Assembly (NCBI GenBank): GCA_964420125.1
Contig: CAYQQQ010000006.1
Span: forward strand, 138,996 to 202,995
Direction: 5' to 3'
DNA: 64,000 nt
Source: CAYQQQ01 sp964420125
Lineage (GTDB): Bacteria; Actinomycetota; Acidimicrobiia; Acidimicrobiales; Microtrichaceae
Shown here in pieces: positions 55,274 to 63,310 of this stretch. The first letter of the stretch is position 1, and the number at the start of each line of letters is the position of its first letter. Below the pieces are notes generated by a model. That model was given only the letters and a program-made list of their open reading frames with translations, was not told the origin of the DNA and ran no database searches. Made by a program: the position numbers and the translations under genes.

Positions 55274-57362
55274 TCAGGCGGGCCCGGTCGTGGCTCGCAG
55301 GTGCTCCAACGCGTCGTGTCGGCTCCTGGTCCGACGCATCGGCGGGAGGGCGTCGAGGATCGTCTGCCGGTACGGCTTCTCGGCCAGTCGCGGATCGAGG
55401 ACCACCACCAGCCCGCGATCGGTGGCGGTGCGGATGAGCCGACCGGTGCCCTGTGAGAGCAGCGTGGCCGCACGTGGCACCGAGACCTCCAGGAAGGCCT
55501 GGTAGCCCGCGTCCCTGGGAGAGCCGCCGCGCTCGACGACGCGCGCCTCTGCCAACTCGGTGCGCGCCTGCCACAGCGGATCGTCGGGCCGGGGGGAACG
55601 GCAGGCGATCGACGATCACGCAGCTCAGGGACGGCCCGGGCACGTCCACCCCCTGCCACAGGCCCATGGTGCCGACGAGGATCGAGTGCTCCTCCCTGGC
55701 GAAGCGTGCGAGCAGCACCGGGGTGGGCGAGTCGCCCTGCGCCAGCACCGGCCACGCCAGGTCCCGGCGGGCCCGATCGGCGAAGCGCTCGGCGTTGCGC
55801 ACGGAGGTGCACAGCACCAGCGTTCGGCCCTCGGCGACCTCGATGATCCGGGCGGCCTCGGCCCAGGCGGCGTCGAACCACTCCGCATGGGACGGGCTCC
55901 GCTGCCGGATGGGCACGTGGGCCAGGAGCTCCGGGACGTAGAGCCAGGCGGCCCGGCGGTGGTCGAAGGGACTGCCGACGTCGTGGAGCTCGGCGTCGGG
56001 GAGTCCGAGGCGGCCGGCCGTGGTGGGGCCCACGCTGGCGGAGGTGAGCAGCACGGGCCGGCCCTGCCAGGCGGTGGTCGCCAGGCGGTCGCCGAGGTCG
56101 ACGGGCAGCCGACGCAGCGTCGTCGCGTCGTCCTCCACCCAGACCGCATCCCGCGCTCCGCCGGCCAGCAGCCGACCGGTCGCCTCCGCCAACCGGTCGG
56201 CGTCGCGCCGGCAGATCTCCATCGCCGGCGAGGAGCGGCCCTCGACGTCGGCCTGCCGGGCGAGGCGCTGCAGCTCCGACACGTGCTGGGCGAGGACCGA
56301 GACCGTGGTGTGCAGCGGTGCGTCGCCCGCCAGGCCGTTCGGAAGTCGCTGTCCGGCTCGCGACGCCAGCAGCTCACCCAGGCGATCGCCGGTGCGTCGC
56401 AGCGAGCGACGGAGGCGGTCCGGCGCGCCCGTCGCTGCGGCAGCTCCTGTGTCGTCGCCGCCCCGGCCGAGGGATCGGGCGTGGCGGCCTGCGCGCTCCA
56501 CGTCCGCGAGGGTGAGGCTCGCACCGAAGGCCGCCGCCAGCACGTCCTCCGCATCGTGCGCCTCGTCGATCGCCAGGAGCTCCACCTCGCCCACGAGCGC
56601 CGATCCCAGGGCGAGGTCCGCTCCCAGGAGCGCCAGGTTGACCACCACGAGCTGGGCGTGCCTCGCCGCATCGATGGCGTGCTCGGCCCAGCACTGCTGG
56701 CCGTGGGGACAGCGAGCCGCGCCCGGGCAGGCCTCCGGGGTGGTCGACACCCAGGCCGCCAGGTCGTGGTCGATCTCGAAGGGCAGCTCGGCCAGGTCGC
56801 CGGTGCCGGTGGTGGCGGCCCACCGCCGCAGCTGCACCACGCGTTCCCGTTCGGGGTCGGTGACGGGCCGGGGTGGAGTGCCCGTCGGGTGGTCGAGCAC
56901 CCCCAACTCCAGGCGCAGGGGGGCTTGCGCGCCGTGGGGTTCGGCGCGGGCGGCCAGCTCGTCGAACCGGAGCCGGCACAGGTAGTTGGCGCGGCCCTTG
57001 AGGACGGCCCAGCTCAGCGCGGGCTCGCCGAGGGCGTCGAGTGCTCGGACCAGGACGGGCACCTCCTTGTCGACGTACTGGTCCTGGAGGGCCTTGGTGG
57101 TGGTGGCCAGCACGGCCCTCCGCCCGTTCCCGAGCGTGGCGGCGAGCGCGGCGAGCACGGCGAGGCTCTTGCCCGTGCCGGTGCCGGCGCGGATCGCCAC
57201 GCTGGAGCCCGTCCCGAGGGCGTCGGCTGCCAGGCGCGCCATCTCCCGCTGACCGGGTCGCGCCTCGCCCCGCCGGTCGAGCTGGTCCACCATGGCCTCG
57301 AGCAGCTCGCCGGCACACCGGCCGTCGCCGGGAGACGGCGTGGTGGGGGGAGAGGGGCGCAC
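55274..57362 (-). CDS. dinG: DinG/XPD-type Fe-S helicase, interrupted by a one-base frameshift
   Basis: SF2 5'-3' DNA helicase in repair and R-loop removal. Motifs: AIRAGTGTGKSLAVLAAL (Walker A), LLAIDEAHD (DEAH), cysteines for a 4Fe-4S cluster in NYLCRLR and CPGAARCPHGQQC, VLLTSASVG, GLWQGVDVPGPSLSCVIVDRLPFP. After LPFP the frame is lost: a run of six G (55591-55596, plus strand) holds one base too many. With five, the reading continues as RPDDPLWQARTELAEARVV to LSQGTGRLIRT (motif VI) and a stop at 55274, giving 695 residues. As read, motif VI is lost. GTG 57362 is leaderless (TAGCGT, 57370-57375). Could be a sequencing error. Confidence 0.83.
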
Positions 57363-57369
57363 CGGCGTC

Positions 57370-57467
57370 ACGCTACCGGTGGGCACTGCCACCGCCGGTT
57401 GCGGCCGGGTGAGCCCGGTCTCCGCCGATCTCCGAGGGCCGACCTGCCCGTGACCGGGTGGTAGAGT
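57370..57467. promoter_or_regulatory. Divergent leaderless promoters of dinG and the methyltransferase-DsbA gene
   Basis: Minus -10 TAGCGT (57370-57375) is 7 nt before the dinG GTG and plus -10 TAGAGT (57462-57467) is 6 nt before ATG 57474. Confidence 0.5.
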
Positions 57468-57473
57468 ACCCCT

Positions 57474-58724
57474 ATGGGTATGAACGCCGAGACCTGGGAC
57501 GAGCGGTACCGCGAGTGGGAGTACGTGTGGAGCGTCGAACCCAACCGGTTCGTCGCCGAGCTGGTGGAGTCGGCGGGCCTGCTTCCCGGCGAGGGTCGCA
57601 AGGCGCTGGACTGGGCCTGCGGCGAGGGCCGCAACTCGGTCTGGCTGGCCGAGAACGGCTGGCGGGTCACCGGCGCCGACTACTCGCCGGTGGGGCTGGA
57701 GAAGGCCCGGCGGCTCGCCTCGGAGCGGGGCGTGGCAGACCACGTGGAGCTCCTCGAAGCCGACGTCACCTCCTGGCGTCCGCCCCAGGTGTTCGACCTG
57801 GTGATCGTGTCGTATCTGCAGCTCCCCGAAGCCGAGCGTCGCCAGGCGCTGGATGCCGCGGCTGCCGCGCTGCGCCCGGGCGGGACCCTGATCCTCGTCG
57901 CCCACGACTCGGCCAACCTCGAGCGGGGTTCCGGAGGGCCGAAGGACCCCGAGGTGCTCTACACGCCCGAAGCCGTCATGGACGACCTGCGCCGGGCACC
58001 GGTGAGCTGGGAGTCCCTCAGCGGTGCCACGCGGGAGCGGCCGGTGGACGGCGACTCGCGTCCTGCGCTCAACACGCTGGTGGAGGCCCGCCGTGTGGGC
58101 CGGGTGGTGGAGGTGTTCGCCGATGTCGGCTGCGCCTTCTCCCATCTCGGCCTCCGCCGATTCGTGGAGGCCCGGCGGCGAGCCGGTCGGGACGACGTGG
58201 TGCTCCACGTGCGCGCCTGGCCCCTCCAGATGGTCAACGGCAAGCCCATCGACCCGGATCGCATGTCCCAGGTGGTCGAACGGCTCCAGGACGGCCCGGC
58301 GGCCGGGGAGTTCGCAGGGTTCTCCAAGGAGGCCTTCCCGTCCAGCACCCTGCCGTCGATGGCGCTGGCTGCCGCGGCCTACGGGGAGGGCGTGGAGGTG
58401 GGGGAGGCGGTGAGCCTCGAGCTTCGGGATCTCCTCTTCGAACAGGGCGTGGACGTCGGCGACCCGTCGGTGCTGGCCGAGCTGGCCGACCGTCACGGGG
58501 TGACCTTCGACCCGCCGGCCGCGGTGGCGCAGGTGCGGGCCGACCACCGTGAGGGCGTCGAGCGCGGCGTCATCGGCTCGCCCCACTTCTTCACCGCGGC
58601 GGGCAGCTTCTTCTGCCCGGCGCTGGACATCTCCCGCGACGACGCGGGGGCGCTGCACGTGGAGATGGACGAAGCCGGCTTCGAGTCCTTCCTCGACGCC
58701 TGCTTCTCCGACGGTGCCGCTTGA
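57474..58724 (+). CDS. Fusion of SAM methyltransferase and DsbA-family thioredoxin domain
   Basis: The 416-residue protein joins two domains. Residues 1-200: class I methyltransferase (TehB/thiopurine-like) with ETWDERYREWEYVWSVEPNRF, motif I ALDWACGEGRNSVWLA, VTGADYSP and VIVSYLQLP. Residues 205-416: a DsbA/FrnE/HCCA-isomerase-like domain with VVEVFADVGCAFSHLGLRRF (Cys220, CxFS rather than CxxC) and cis-Pro GSPHFFT, ending CPALDISRDD. No signal peptide, so cytoplasmic. ATG 57474 is supported by TAGAGT 6 nt upstream, over ATG 57480. One may guess methylation and thiol chemistry on the same small molecule. Confidence 0.82.
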   Translation: MGMNAETWDERYREWEYVWSVEPNRFVAELVESAGLLPGEGRKALDWACGEGRNSVWLAENGWRVTGADYSPVGLEKARRLASERGVADHVELLEADVTSWRPPQVFDLVIVSYLQLPEAERRQALDAAAAALRPGGTLILVAHDSANLERGSGGPKDPEVLYTPEAVMDDLRRAPVSWESLSGATRERPVDGDSRPALNTLVEARRVGRVVEVFADVGCAFSHLGLRRFVEARRRAGRDDVVLHVRAWPLQMVNGKPIDPDRMSQVVERLQDGPAAGEFAGFSKEAFPSSTLPSMALAAAAYGEGVEVGEAVSLELRDLLFEQGVDVGDPSVLAELADRHGVTFDPPAAVAQVRADHREGVERGVIGSPHFFTAAGSFFCPALDISRDDAGALHVEMDEAGFESFLDACFSDGAA

Positions 58725-58734
58725 CCCGGTGATC

Positions 58735-58757
58735 CCGGGCGATCAGGCTGCGCCCGG
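58735..58757 (+). terminator. Hairpin after the methyltransferase-DsbA gene
   Basis: CCGGGCG (58735-58741) and CGCCCGG (58751-58757) pair around 9 nt in the 57-bp gap before the next same-strand gene. Confidence 0.5.
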
Positions 58758-58781
58758 CGAGGATCGTCCGAGGGGGGCGTC

Positions 58782-61028
58782 GTGCGCATCGTGGGGTCGA
58801 GCTGTCGTGGGAGTCACGGCCGGACGCGGCCGCCGGGTCGCGTCCGGGTGGCCCTCGTCGCTGCCCTGGCGGTCGCCGCGATCGGCGCGGGATGCGATGA
58901 CGCCGGCGATGCTCGGGACGAGGCGGGGGAGGACGACGTGAGCGAGCAGTCGGGTGGACCAGAGCTCCTCGATCCCTCGGCGCGGGGCGATGACGTGATC
59001 GCCGCGTCGATGTCGGCACCGGGGCAGGGCGGTCCGGTGCGCTGGATCGCCATCGCCGAGGCCGCCCGGCGCGGCGACTCCGACGCCATCGAACGCCTCC
59101 GCTCCCTTCGACCCGAGGCGTTCACCGCCTCGTGGGAGAAGCTCGACGGCTACCAGGACACCGCGGACTTCGACCTGCTGTACCTGATGAACCTGCGGCT
59201 CGGCTACGCGGAGCTGCTGGCTCCGGAGGTGGTGGCGGCCATCGACCAGCGGATCCTCGAGTTCAAGTACTGGTACACCGACGCCACGCCCGGGGTGCTC
59301 GATCACCGGTGGTACTGGTCCGAGAACCACCGCATCATCTTCCACACCCTCGAGCTGCTGGCCGGCGAGCTGTTCGCAGACCGGGTGTTCGCCGTGCCCG
59401 CCGAGGACGGCACGCCTCTCACCGGCGCGGACCACGTCCGCCGGGCGTCGTCGATGATCGACGCCTGGATCGGCGAGAAGGCCGCCTACGGGTTCTCCGA
59501 GTGGCACTCGGACGTGTACTACCAGAAGGACCTCACCCCGCTGCTCACGCTCGCCGAGCACGCCGACGACGCGGAGCTGGCCTCCCGGGCCACGGCGGTG
59601 CTGGACCTGTTGCTGTTCGACCTGGCCCTGCACCAGGTCGACGGGAACGTCGGGGTCACCCACGGGCGCAGCTACGCCAAGGACAAGCTGAGAGCCACCG
59701 ACCAGGACACCTTCGGCGCGGTGCAGGTGCTCTTCGGCACCGCAGCGTCGCCGGCATCGCCCGACGACGCCGGGGCCGTGCTGTTCGCCCGGGCACAGCG
59801 CTACCGCATGCCGGCCGTGCTGGCGGAGGTGGCGGCGACGAGCGAGCCCGTGCAGGACTGCGAGCACATGGGCGTGGAGATCGACCCTCACGAGCCGGTG
59901 GTCGACGATCCCCAGCGAGCTGACGGCCTGAGCTACACCGACGCCTCCATGGTTCCGTTCTGGTGGGAGCGCTCCGCGCTCACCCCGTGGCAGACGGTGG
60001 CGCTGACCATGGACACCGCGGACCGCTACGGGCTGTGGGACACCGAGCTCTTCTCGCAGTTCAAGGTGGTGCAGGACGTGACCGGGGGCGACCGGGGGGT
60101 GGCACGCGACCTGGCCGCTCAGTTCGCTCCGACCATCAACATCGGGCTGCTCGGTGCCGTCGACACCTGCACCTGGCGAGCGGGCGGGGTGATGCTGAGC
60201 TCGGCCATCGACTACCGACCCGGCGAGCTGGGCCACCAGTACCACGCCTGGCAGGCCACCCTCGGAGAGGACGCGGTGGTGTTCACCACCTCCCCGGGCA
60301 ACGAGCCCCGTCCCGGCGAGCGTTGGCCCGACGGCGACCTCTACTGGAACGGAGGGCTGCAGCCCCGTTCGCTGCAGGTCGGCCCGGCCGCGGTCCACGT
60401 CTACCGACCGTCCTACGCACGTCCCGGCCCGGGCCTGCTCGAGGCGTTCGACTACCTGCCGCTCACCCACGCCTACCTGCCGATCGAGCGGTTCGACGAG
60501 GTGCGCACCGAGGGGGGCTGGACCTTCGCCCGCTCGGGTGAGCGCTACGTGGGGCTGTGGTCCTGGCGGCCGACGACCTGGCGGGACCACACCGGCGACG
60601 GCACTCCGACCGGCGGTCTGACGGAGCCCTTCGACCTGGTGGCCGAAGGGGGCGCCGACAACGTGTGGGCGGTCGAGGTGGGCCATCGCGGCGATGAGGG
60701 GGACCGCGGCACGGACGGCCGCTACGAGGACTTCGAGGCCTTCGTCGAGGCGCTCGTCGCCGCCACCCCGGAGGTCGGCCAGGGGCCCGCCACGGCGGAT
60801 GACCTACCCGGCGAGCTCGACGTGCGCTTCGACTCCCCGGGGGCGGGGCGGCTCGAGGTCGGTGCACAGGGGGAGCTCCGGGTGGCCGGCGATCCCTGGC
60901 GGCCGAGCGCGGATCTGCGGTTCGACAACCCGTTCGTCCAGGCCGACGTGGGCGACACCTCGTACCGCATCGGTGCGGGGGCACGGGTGCTGAACATCGA
61001 CCTGCTCACCGGGAAGCGCAGCGGCTGA
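58782..61028 (+). CDS. Large lipoprotein of unknown function (possible alpha/alpha-toroid enzyme)
   Basis: The 748-residue protein has VRVALVAALAVAAIGAGCDD, a lipobox, then an acidic linker. The body is rich in aromatic-helical stretches such as FEFKYWYTD-like ILEFKYWYTDATPG, DHRWYWSENHRIIFHTLELLAGELF, GFSEWHSDVYYQKDLTPLLTLAEHA and GVTHGRSYAKDK, which recall toroid polysaccharide lyases (heparinase/alginate lyase) but no family was assigned. Candidate acidic, His and Tyr residues in ENHRIIFH and GRSYAKDK could form a lyase site. GTG 58782 has GAGGGGGG about 5 nt upstream. A strong terminator follows. Confidence 0.6.
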   Translation: MRIVGSSCRGSHGRTRPPGRVRVALVAALAVAAIGAGCDDAGDARDEAGEDDVSEQSGGPELLDPSARGDDVIAASMSAPGQGGPVRWIAIAEAARRGDSDAIERLRSLRPEAFTASWEKLDGYQDTADFDLLYLMNLRLGYAELLAPEVVAAIDQRILEFKYWYTDATPGVLDHRWYWSENHRIIFHTLELLAGELFADRVFAVPAEDGTPLTGADHVRRASSMIDAWIGEKAAYGFSEWHSDVYYQKDLTPLLTLAEHADDAELASRATAVLDLLLFDLALHQVDGNVGVTHGRSYAKDKLRATDQDTFGAVQVLFGTAASPASPDDAGAVLFARAQRYRMPAVLAEVAATSEPVQDCEHMGVEIDPHEPVVDDPQRADGLSYTDASMVPFWWERSALTPWQTVALTMDTADRYGLWDTELFSQFKVVQDVTGGDRGVARDLAAQFAPTINIGLLGAVDTCTWRAGGVMLSSAIDYRPGELGHQYHAWQATLGEDAVVFTTSPGNEPRPGERWPDGDLYWNGGLQPRSLQVGPAAVHVYRPSYARPGPGLLEAFDYLPLTHAYLPIERFDEVRTEGGWTFARSGERYVGLWSWRPTTWRDHTGDGTPTGGLTEPFDLVAEGGADNVWAVEVGHRGDEGDRGTDGRYEDFEAFVEALVAATPEVGQGPATADDLPGELDVRFDSPGAGRLEVGAQGELRVAGDPWRPSADLRFDNPFVQADVGDTSYRIGAGARVLNIDLLTGKRSG

Positions 61029-61045
61029 AGGGCCATCCCCGAACG

Positions 61046-61079
61046 CGACAGCACCCCGGACCGGCCCGGGGTGCTGTCG
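61046..61079 (+). terminator. Strong intrinsic-type hairpin
   Basis: CGACAGCACCCCGG (61046-61059) and CCGGGGTGCTGTCG (61066-61079) form a perfect 14-bp stem with a 6-nt loop, between the convergent ends at 61028 and 61102. It should stop transcription from both sides. Confidence 0.8.
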
Positions 61080-61101
61080 TGGTGGTGATGATCTCGTCGG
61101 C

Positions 61102-61713
61102 TCAGGCGGAGCGCGTGCGTCGGTGGCGGAGCTCCGGTCGCTCCCCGCGCCCATGGCCGCTGTCGGCGGCGGGTTCGGCGGTGGTGTCCTCCGGGCGCAC
61201 GACGCGCAGGTGGCGCGGTGCGGTGGCCACCGTCGAGGACGGGGTCGCCCAGCTCCGTCGGGTGGCCAGCAGCCACACCAGCACGAGGCCGACCAGCTCC
61301 AGGAGGTGCTGGAACTCCCCGAGGGCGGGGGCCCGGCCTCGGGCCACGTCGATCACCGCCAGCAGGACCATGGCAGCCGCCAGCGCGATGGTGAAGGGCA
61401 CGAGCGCCCTGGCGGTGGCCGGTCGCAGGGCGACGAACAGCAGGGCCACCCCGTAGGCCACGCCGAAGGCGCCGAGGTGGGCGGCGAGGTGCCCGTGGTG
61501 CAGGTTGTCCTCGAAGAGCAGGGGCGGCACCGCCAGCAGGAGGTAGCCCACGGCGACGGCGCACAGCCCCGCCCGCAGCACCCACCAGACCCCGGAGCGG
61601 TCCATGGCCGCGGCCTGGGCGGCGATGCGCTCGGCCAGGTCGGACGGGCGATCTGGTCCCTTGGACGGGTCGCGGGGATCGTGCTCCACGTAGAGGTAGG
61701 TCGTCGCCGGCAC
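61102..61713 (-). CDS. Four-helix membrane protein with His cluster, divergent from a sigma factor
   Basis: The 203-residue protein has a soluble N-terminus (about 40), then four TM helices: VLRAGLCAVAVGYLLLAV, LGAFGVAYGVALLFVALR, LVPFTIALAAAMVLLAVI and LLELVGLVLVWLLAT, and an Arg-rich C-tail. The loop before TM2 reads EDNLHHGHLAAH, four His in ten residues, suggesting a metal or haem site. Its divergent position to an ECF sigma factor suggests a membrane anti-sigma or sensor, but the classic zinc anti-sigma motif is absent. Start GTG 61713 (AGGTGGG upstream) is not certain. Confidence 0.55.
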   Translation of the reverse strand: MPATTYLYVEHDPRDPSKGPDRPSDLAERIAAQAAAMDRSGVWWVLRAGLCAVAVGYLLLAVPPLLFEDNLHHGHLAAHLGAFGVAYGVALLFVALRPATARALVPFTIALAAAMVLLAVIDVARGRAPALGEFQHLLELVGLVLVWLLATRRSWATPSSTVATAPRHLRVVRPEDTTAEPAADSGHGRGERPELRHRRTRSA

Positions 61714-61803
61714 CCGTTCGGTTCCCCACCTGCTCGAAGATCCCCTCCGCGAGGAGTCCGGAGAGGCTGGCACCGCCGGCGCTCGCAGGGCAGACTGAGG
61801 ATT

Positions 61804-62328
61804 GTGAGCGCAACGGATCCACTGCGCCTCAGCCTGGAGGCGGCACGTTCGGGCGACGACCGGGCGGTGGCCGAGCTGGTGCGGGCCACCGAGAGCCACG
61901 TCCGTCGCCTGTGCGCGCACCTCGTCGGGCCGTCCGAGGCAGAGGACCTGGCCCAGGAGACCTACCTGCGGATGCTGCGGGCCATGCACGGCTACCGGGG
62001 CGAGGCACCGGTGCTGGTCTGGCTGCTGGCGATCACCCGCAAGGTCTGCGCCGACCACGTCCGCCGATCCACCCGACGTGCGGGCATCGTGCGGCGCTTC
62101 CCCAAACGGCCCCAGGACGTGGTCGCGGACCACTCCGTCGAGCTGGGCCTGTTGCTCGACGACCTTCCGGAGGACCAGCGCACGGCGTTCGAGCTCACGC
62201 AGGTCCTCGGCTTCCCCTACGAGGAGGCCGCGGCGTTGGTGGACTGCCCTGTGGGGACCATCCGCTCACGGGTCGCCCGGGCGCGTGGCCGGCTGCTGGG
62301 CCAGGTCCGCACCGCCGAGAGCGCCTGA
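61804..62328 (+). CDS. ECF-type RNA polymerase sigma factor
   Basis: The 174-residue sigma factor has region 2 (EAEDLAQETYLRMLRAMHGYRGEAPVLVWLLAITRKVCADHVR, with DLAQE and the WL-I motif) and region 4 (LPEDQRTAFELTQVLGFPYEEAAALVDCPVGTIRSRVARARGRL). The spacing and EAPVLVWLLAITR resemble mycobacterial SigC. GTG 61804 has GAGG 3 nt upstream. No soluble zinc anti-sigma gene follows; the divergent membrane protein is the only candidate partner. Confidence 0.92.
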   Translation: MSATDPLRLSLEAARSGDDRAVAELVRATESHVRRLCAHLVGPSEAEDLAQETYLRMLRAMHGYRGEAPVLVWLLAITRKVCADHVRRSTRRAGIVRRFPKRPQDVVADHSVELGLLLDDLPEDQRTAFELTQVLGFPYEEAAALVDCPVGTIRSRVARARGRLLGQVRTAESA

Positions 62329-62393
62329 GCCCTCGCCCACGCCCCGGTCCTCCGATGCGCCGGTGAGCGGCCACGGCGGTAGCGTGCCCGCCC

Positions 62394-63281
62394 ATGGAGT
62401 TCGGGTTGCTCTTCGCCAACACGATGGCCTTCGCCGACGCCGAGGGCGCCGCCCTCCTGGGCCGCGCCGCCGAGGACGCCGGGTTCGACTCTGTGTGGAC
62501 CGTCGAACACGTCGTGTACCCCGACGACTACGCGTCGCGCTACCCCTACGACCCATCCGGGCGGATGGCCATGTCGGCGCGCACGCCGCTGCCCGATCCG
62601 CTGGTGTGGCTCACCTGGGTGGCGGCCCACACCCGCCGTCTGCGCCTCGCCACCGGCATCCTGATCCTGCCCCAGCGCAACCCGGTGGTGCTGGCCAAGG
62701 AGGTGGCCACCCTCGACGCCCTCTCCGGGGGTCGTGTGGAGCTCGGCGTCGGGGTGGGGTGGTTGCGCGAGGAGTTCGACGCCCTGGGCGTCCCCTTCGA
62801 GCACCGTGGCGCGCGCACCGACGAGTACGTCGAGGTGCTGCGCGCCCTCTGGGACGGCGACCACGCGCAGCACTCGGGTCGTTTCGTGGAGTTCGCCGGG
62901 GTGTCGTCCAACCCCAAGCCGGTGGAGCGCGAGGGCCTGGGCCGCCGCGTCCCCATCCACATCGGCGGGCACTCGCCGGCCGCTGCCCGACGCGCCGGTC
63001 GGCTGGGCGACGGGTTCTTCCCCGGGGAGGGCCGGCTCGGCGAGCTGCTGGTGGAGATGCGAACCTCAGCCGAGGACGCAGGGAGAGATCCCGACGCGAT
63101 CGAGGTCACCGCAGTGCACGCGGGCGTGCTCGGCGACGACCCCCTCGCCGCGGTGGAGAAGATGGCGGACCGGGGTGTGCACCGCCTGGGGGTGCCGGCG
63201 TGGGCGTTCGCGCTGGAGCCCGATCCCGCGGAGGCCATCGCCGCCTTCGCCGAGCGGGTGATCGTCCCTTCGCGGGGGTGA
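62394..63281 (+). CDS. LLM-class F420-dependent oxidoreductase
   Basis: Luciferase-like TIM-barrel enzyme of 295 residues: FGLLFANTMAFADAEGAALLGRAAEDAGFDSVWTVEHVVYPDDY, RLRLATGILILPQRNPVVLAKEVATLDALSGGRVELGVGVGWLREEFDALG, then IPIHIGGHSP-like VPIHIGGHSPAAARRAG. This order fits the TIGR03619-type F420 group, which oxidises or reduces unknown substrates. ATG 62394 is leaderless (TAGCGT, 62380-62385, 8 nt upstream). It converges with a second LLM gene across 29 bp. Confidence 0.88.
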   Translation: MEFGLLFANTMAFADAEGAALLGRAAEDAGFDSVWTVEHVVYPDDYASRYPYDPSGRMAMSARTPLPDPLVWLTWVAAHTRRLRLATGILILPQRNPVVLAKEVATLDALSGGRVELGVGVGWLREEFDALGVPFEHRGARTDEYVEVLRALWDGDHAQHSGRFVEFAGVSSNPKPVEREGLGRRVPIHIGGHSPAAARRAGRLGDGFFPGEGRLGELLVEMRTSAEDAGRDPDAIEVTAVHAGVLGDDPLAAVEKMADRGVHRLGVPAWAFALEPDPAEAIAAFAERVIVPSRG

Positions 63282-63310
63282 GGTCCGAGTCGTGGCCCCC
63301 GCTCGCGACG

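Noticed and set aside
54132..58658. A minus-strand open frame of 1508 codons
   Set aside because: It joins the dinG N-terminal part, frameshifted sequence and the subtilisin lipoprotein in one frame, and upstream of 57362 runs antisense to the methyltransferase-DsbA gene. It is an artefact of the one-base frameshift and low stop frequency.
60586..60600. A 15-bp match (GGGACCACACCGGCG) to the dispersed hairpin repeat
   Set aside because: It is inside coding sequence (WRDHTGDGTP) and lacks the 3' pairing arm, so it is probably chance.
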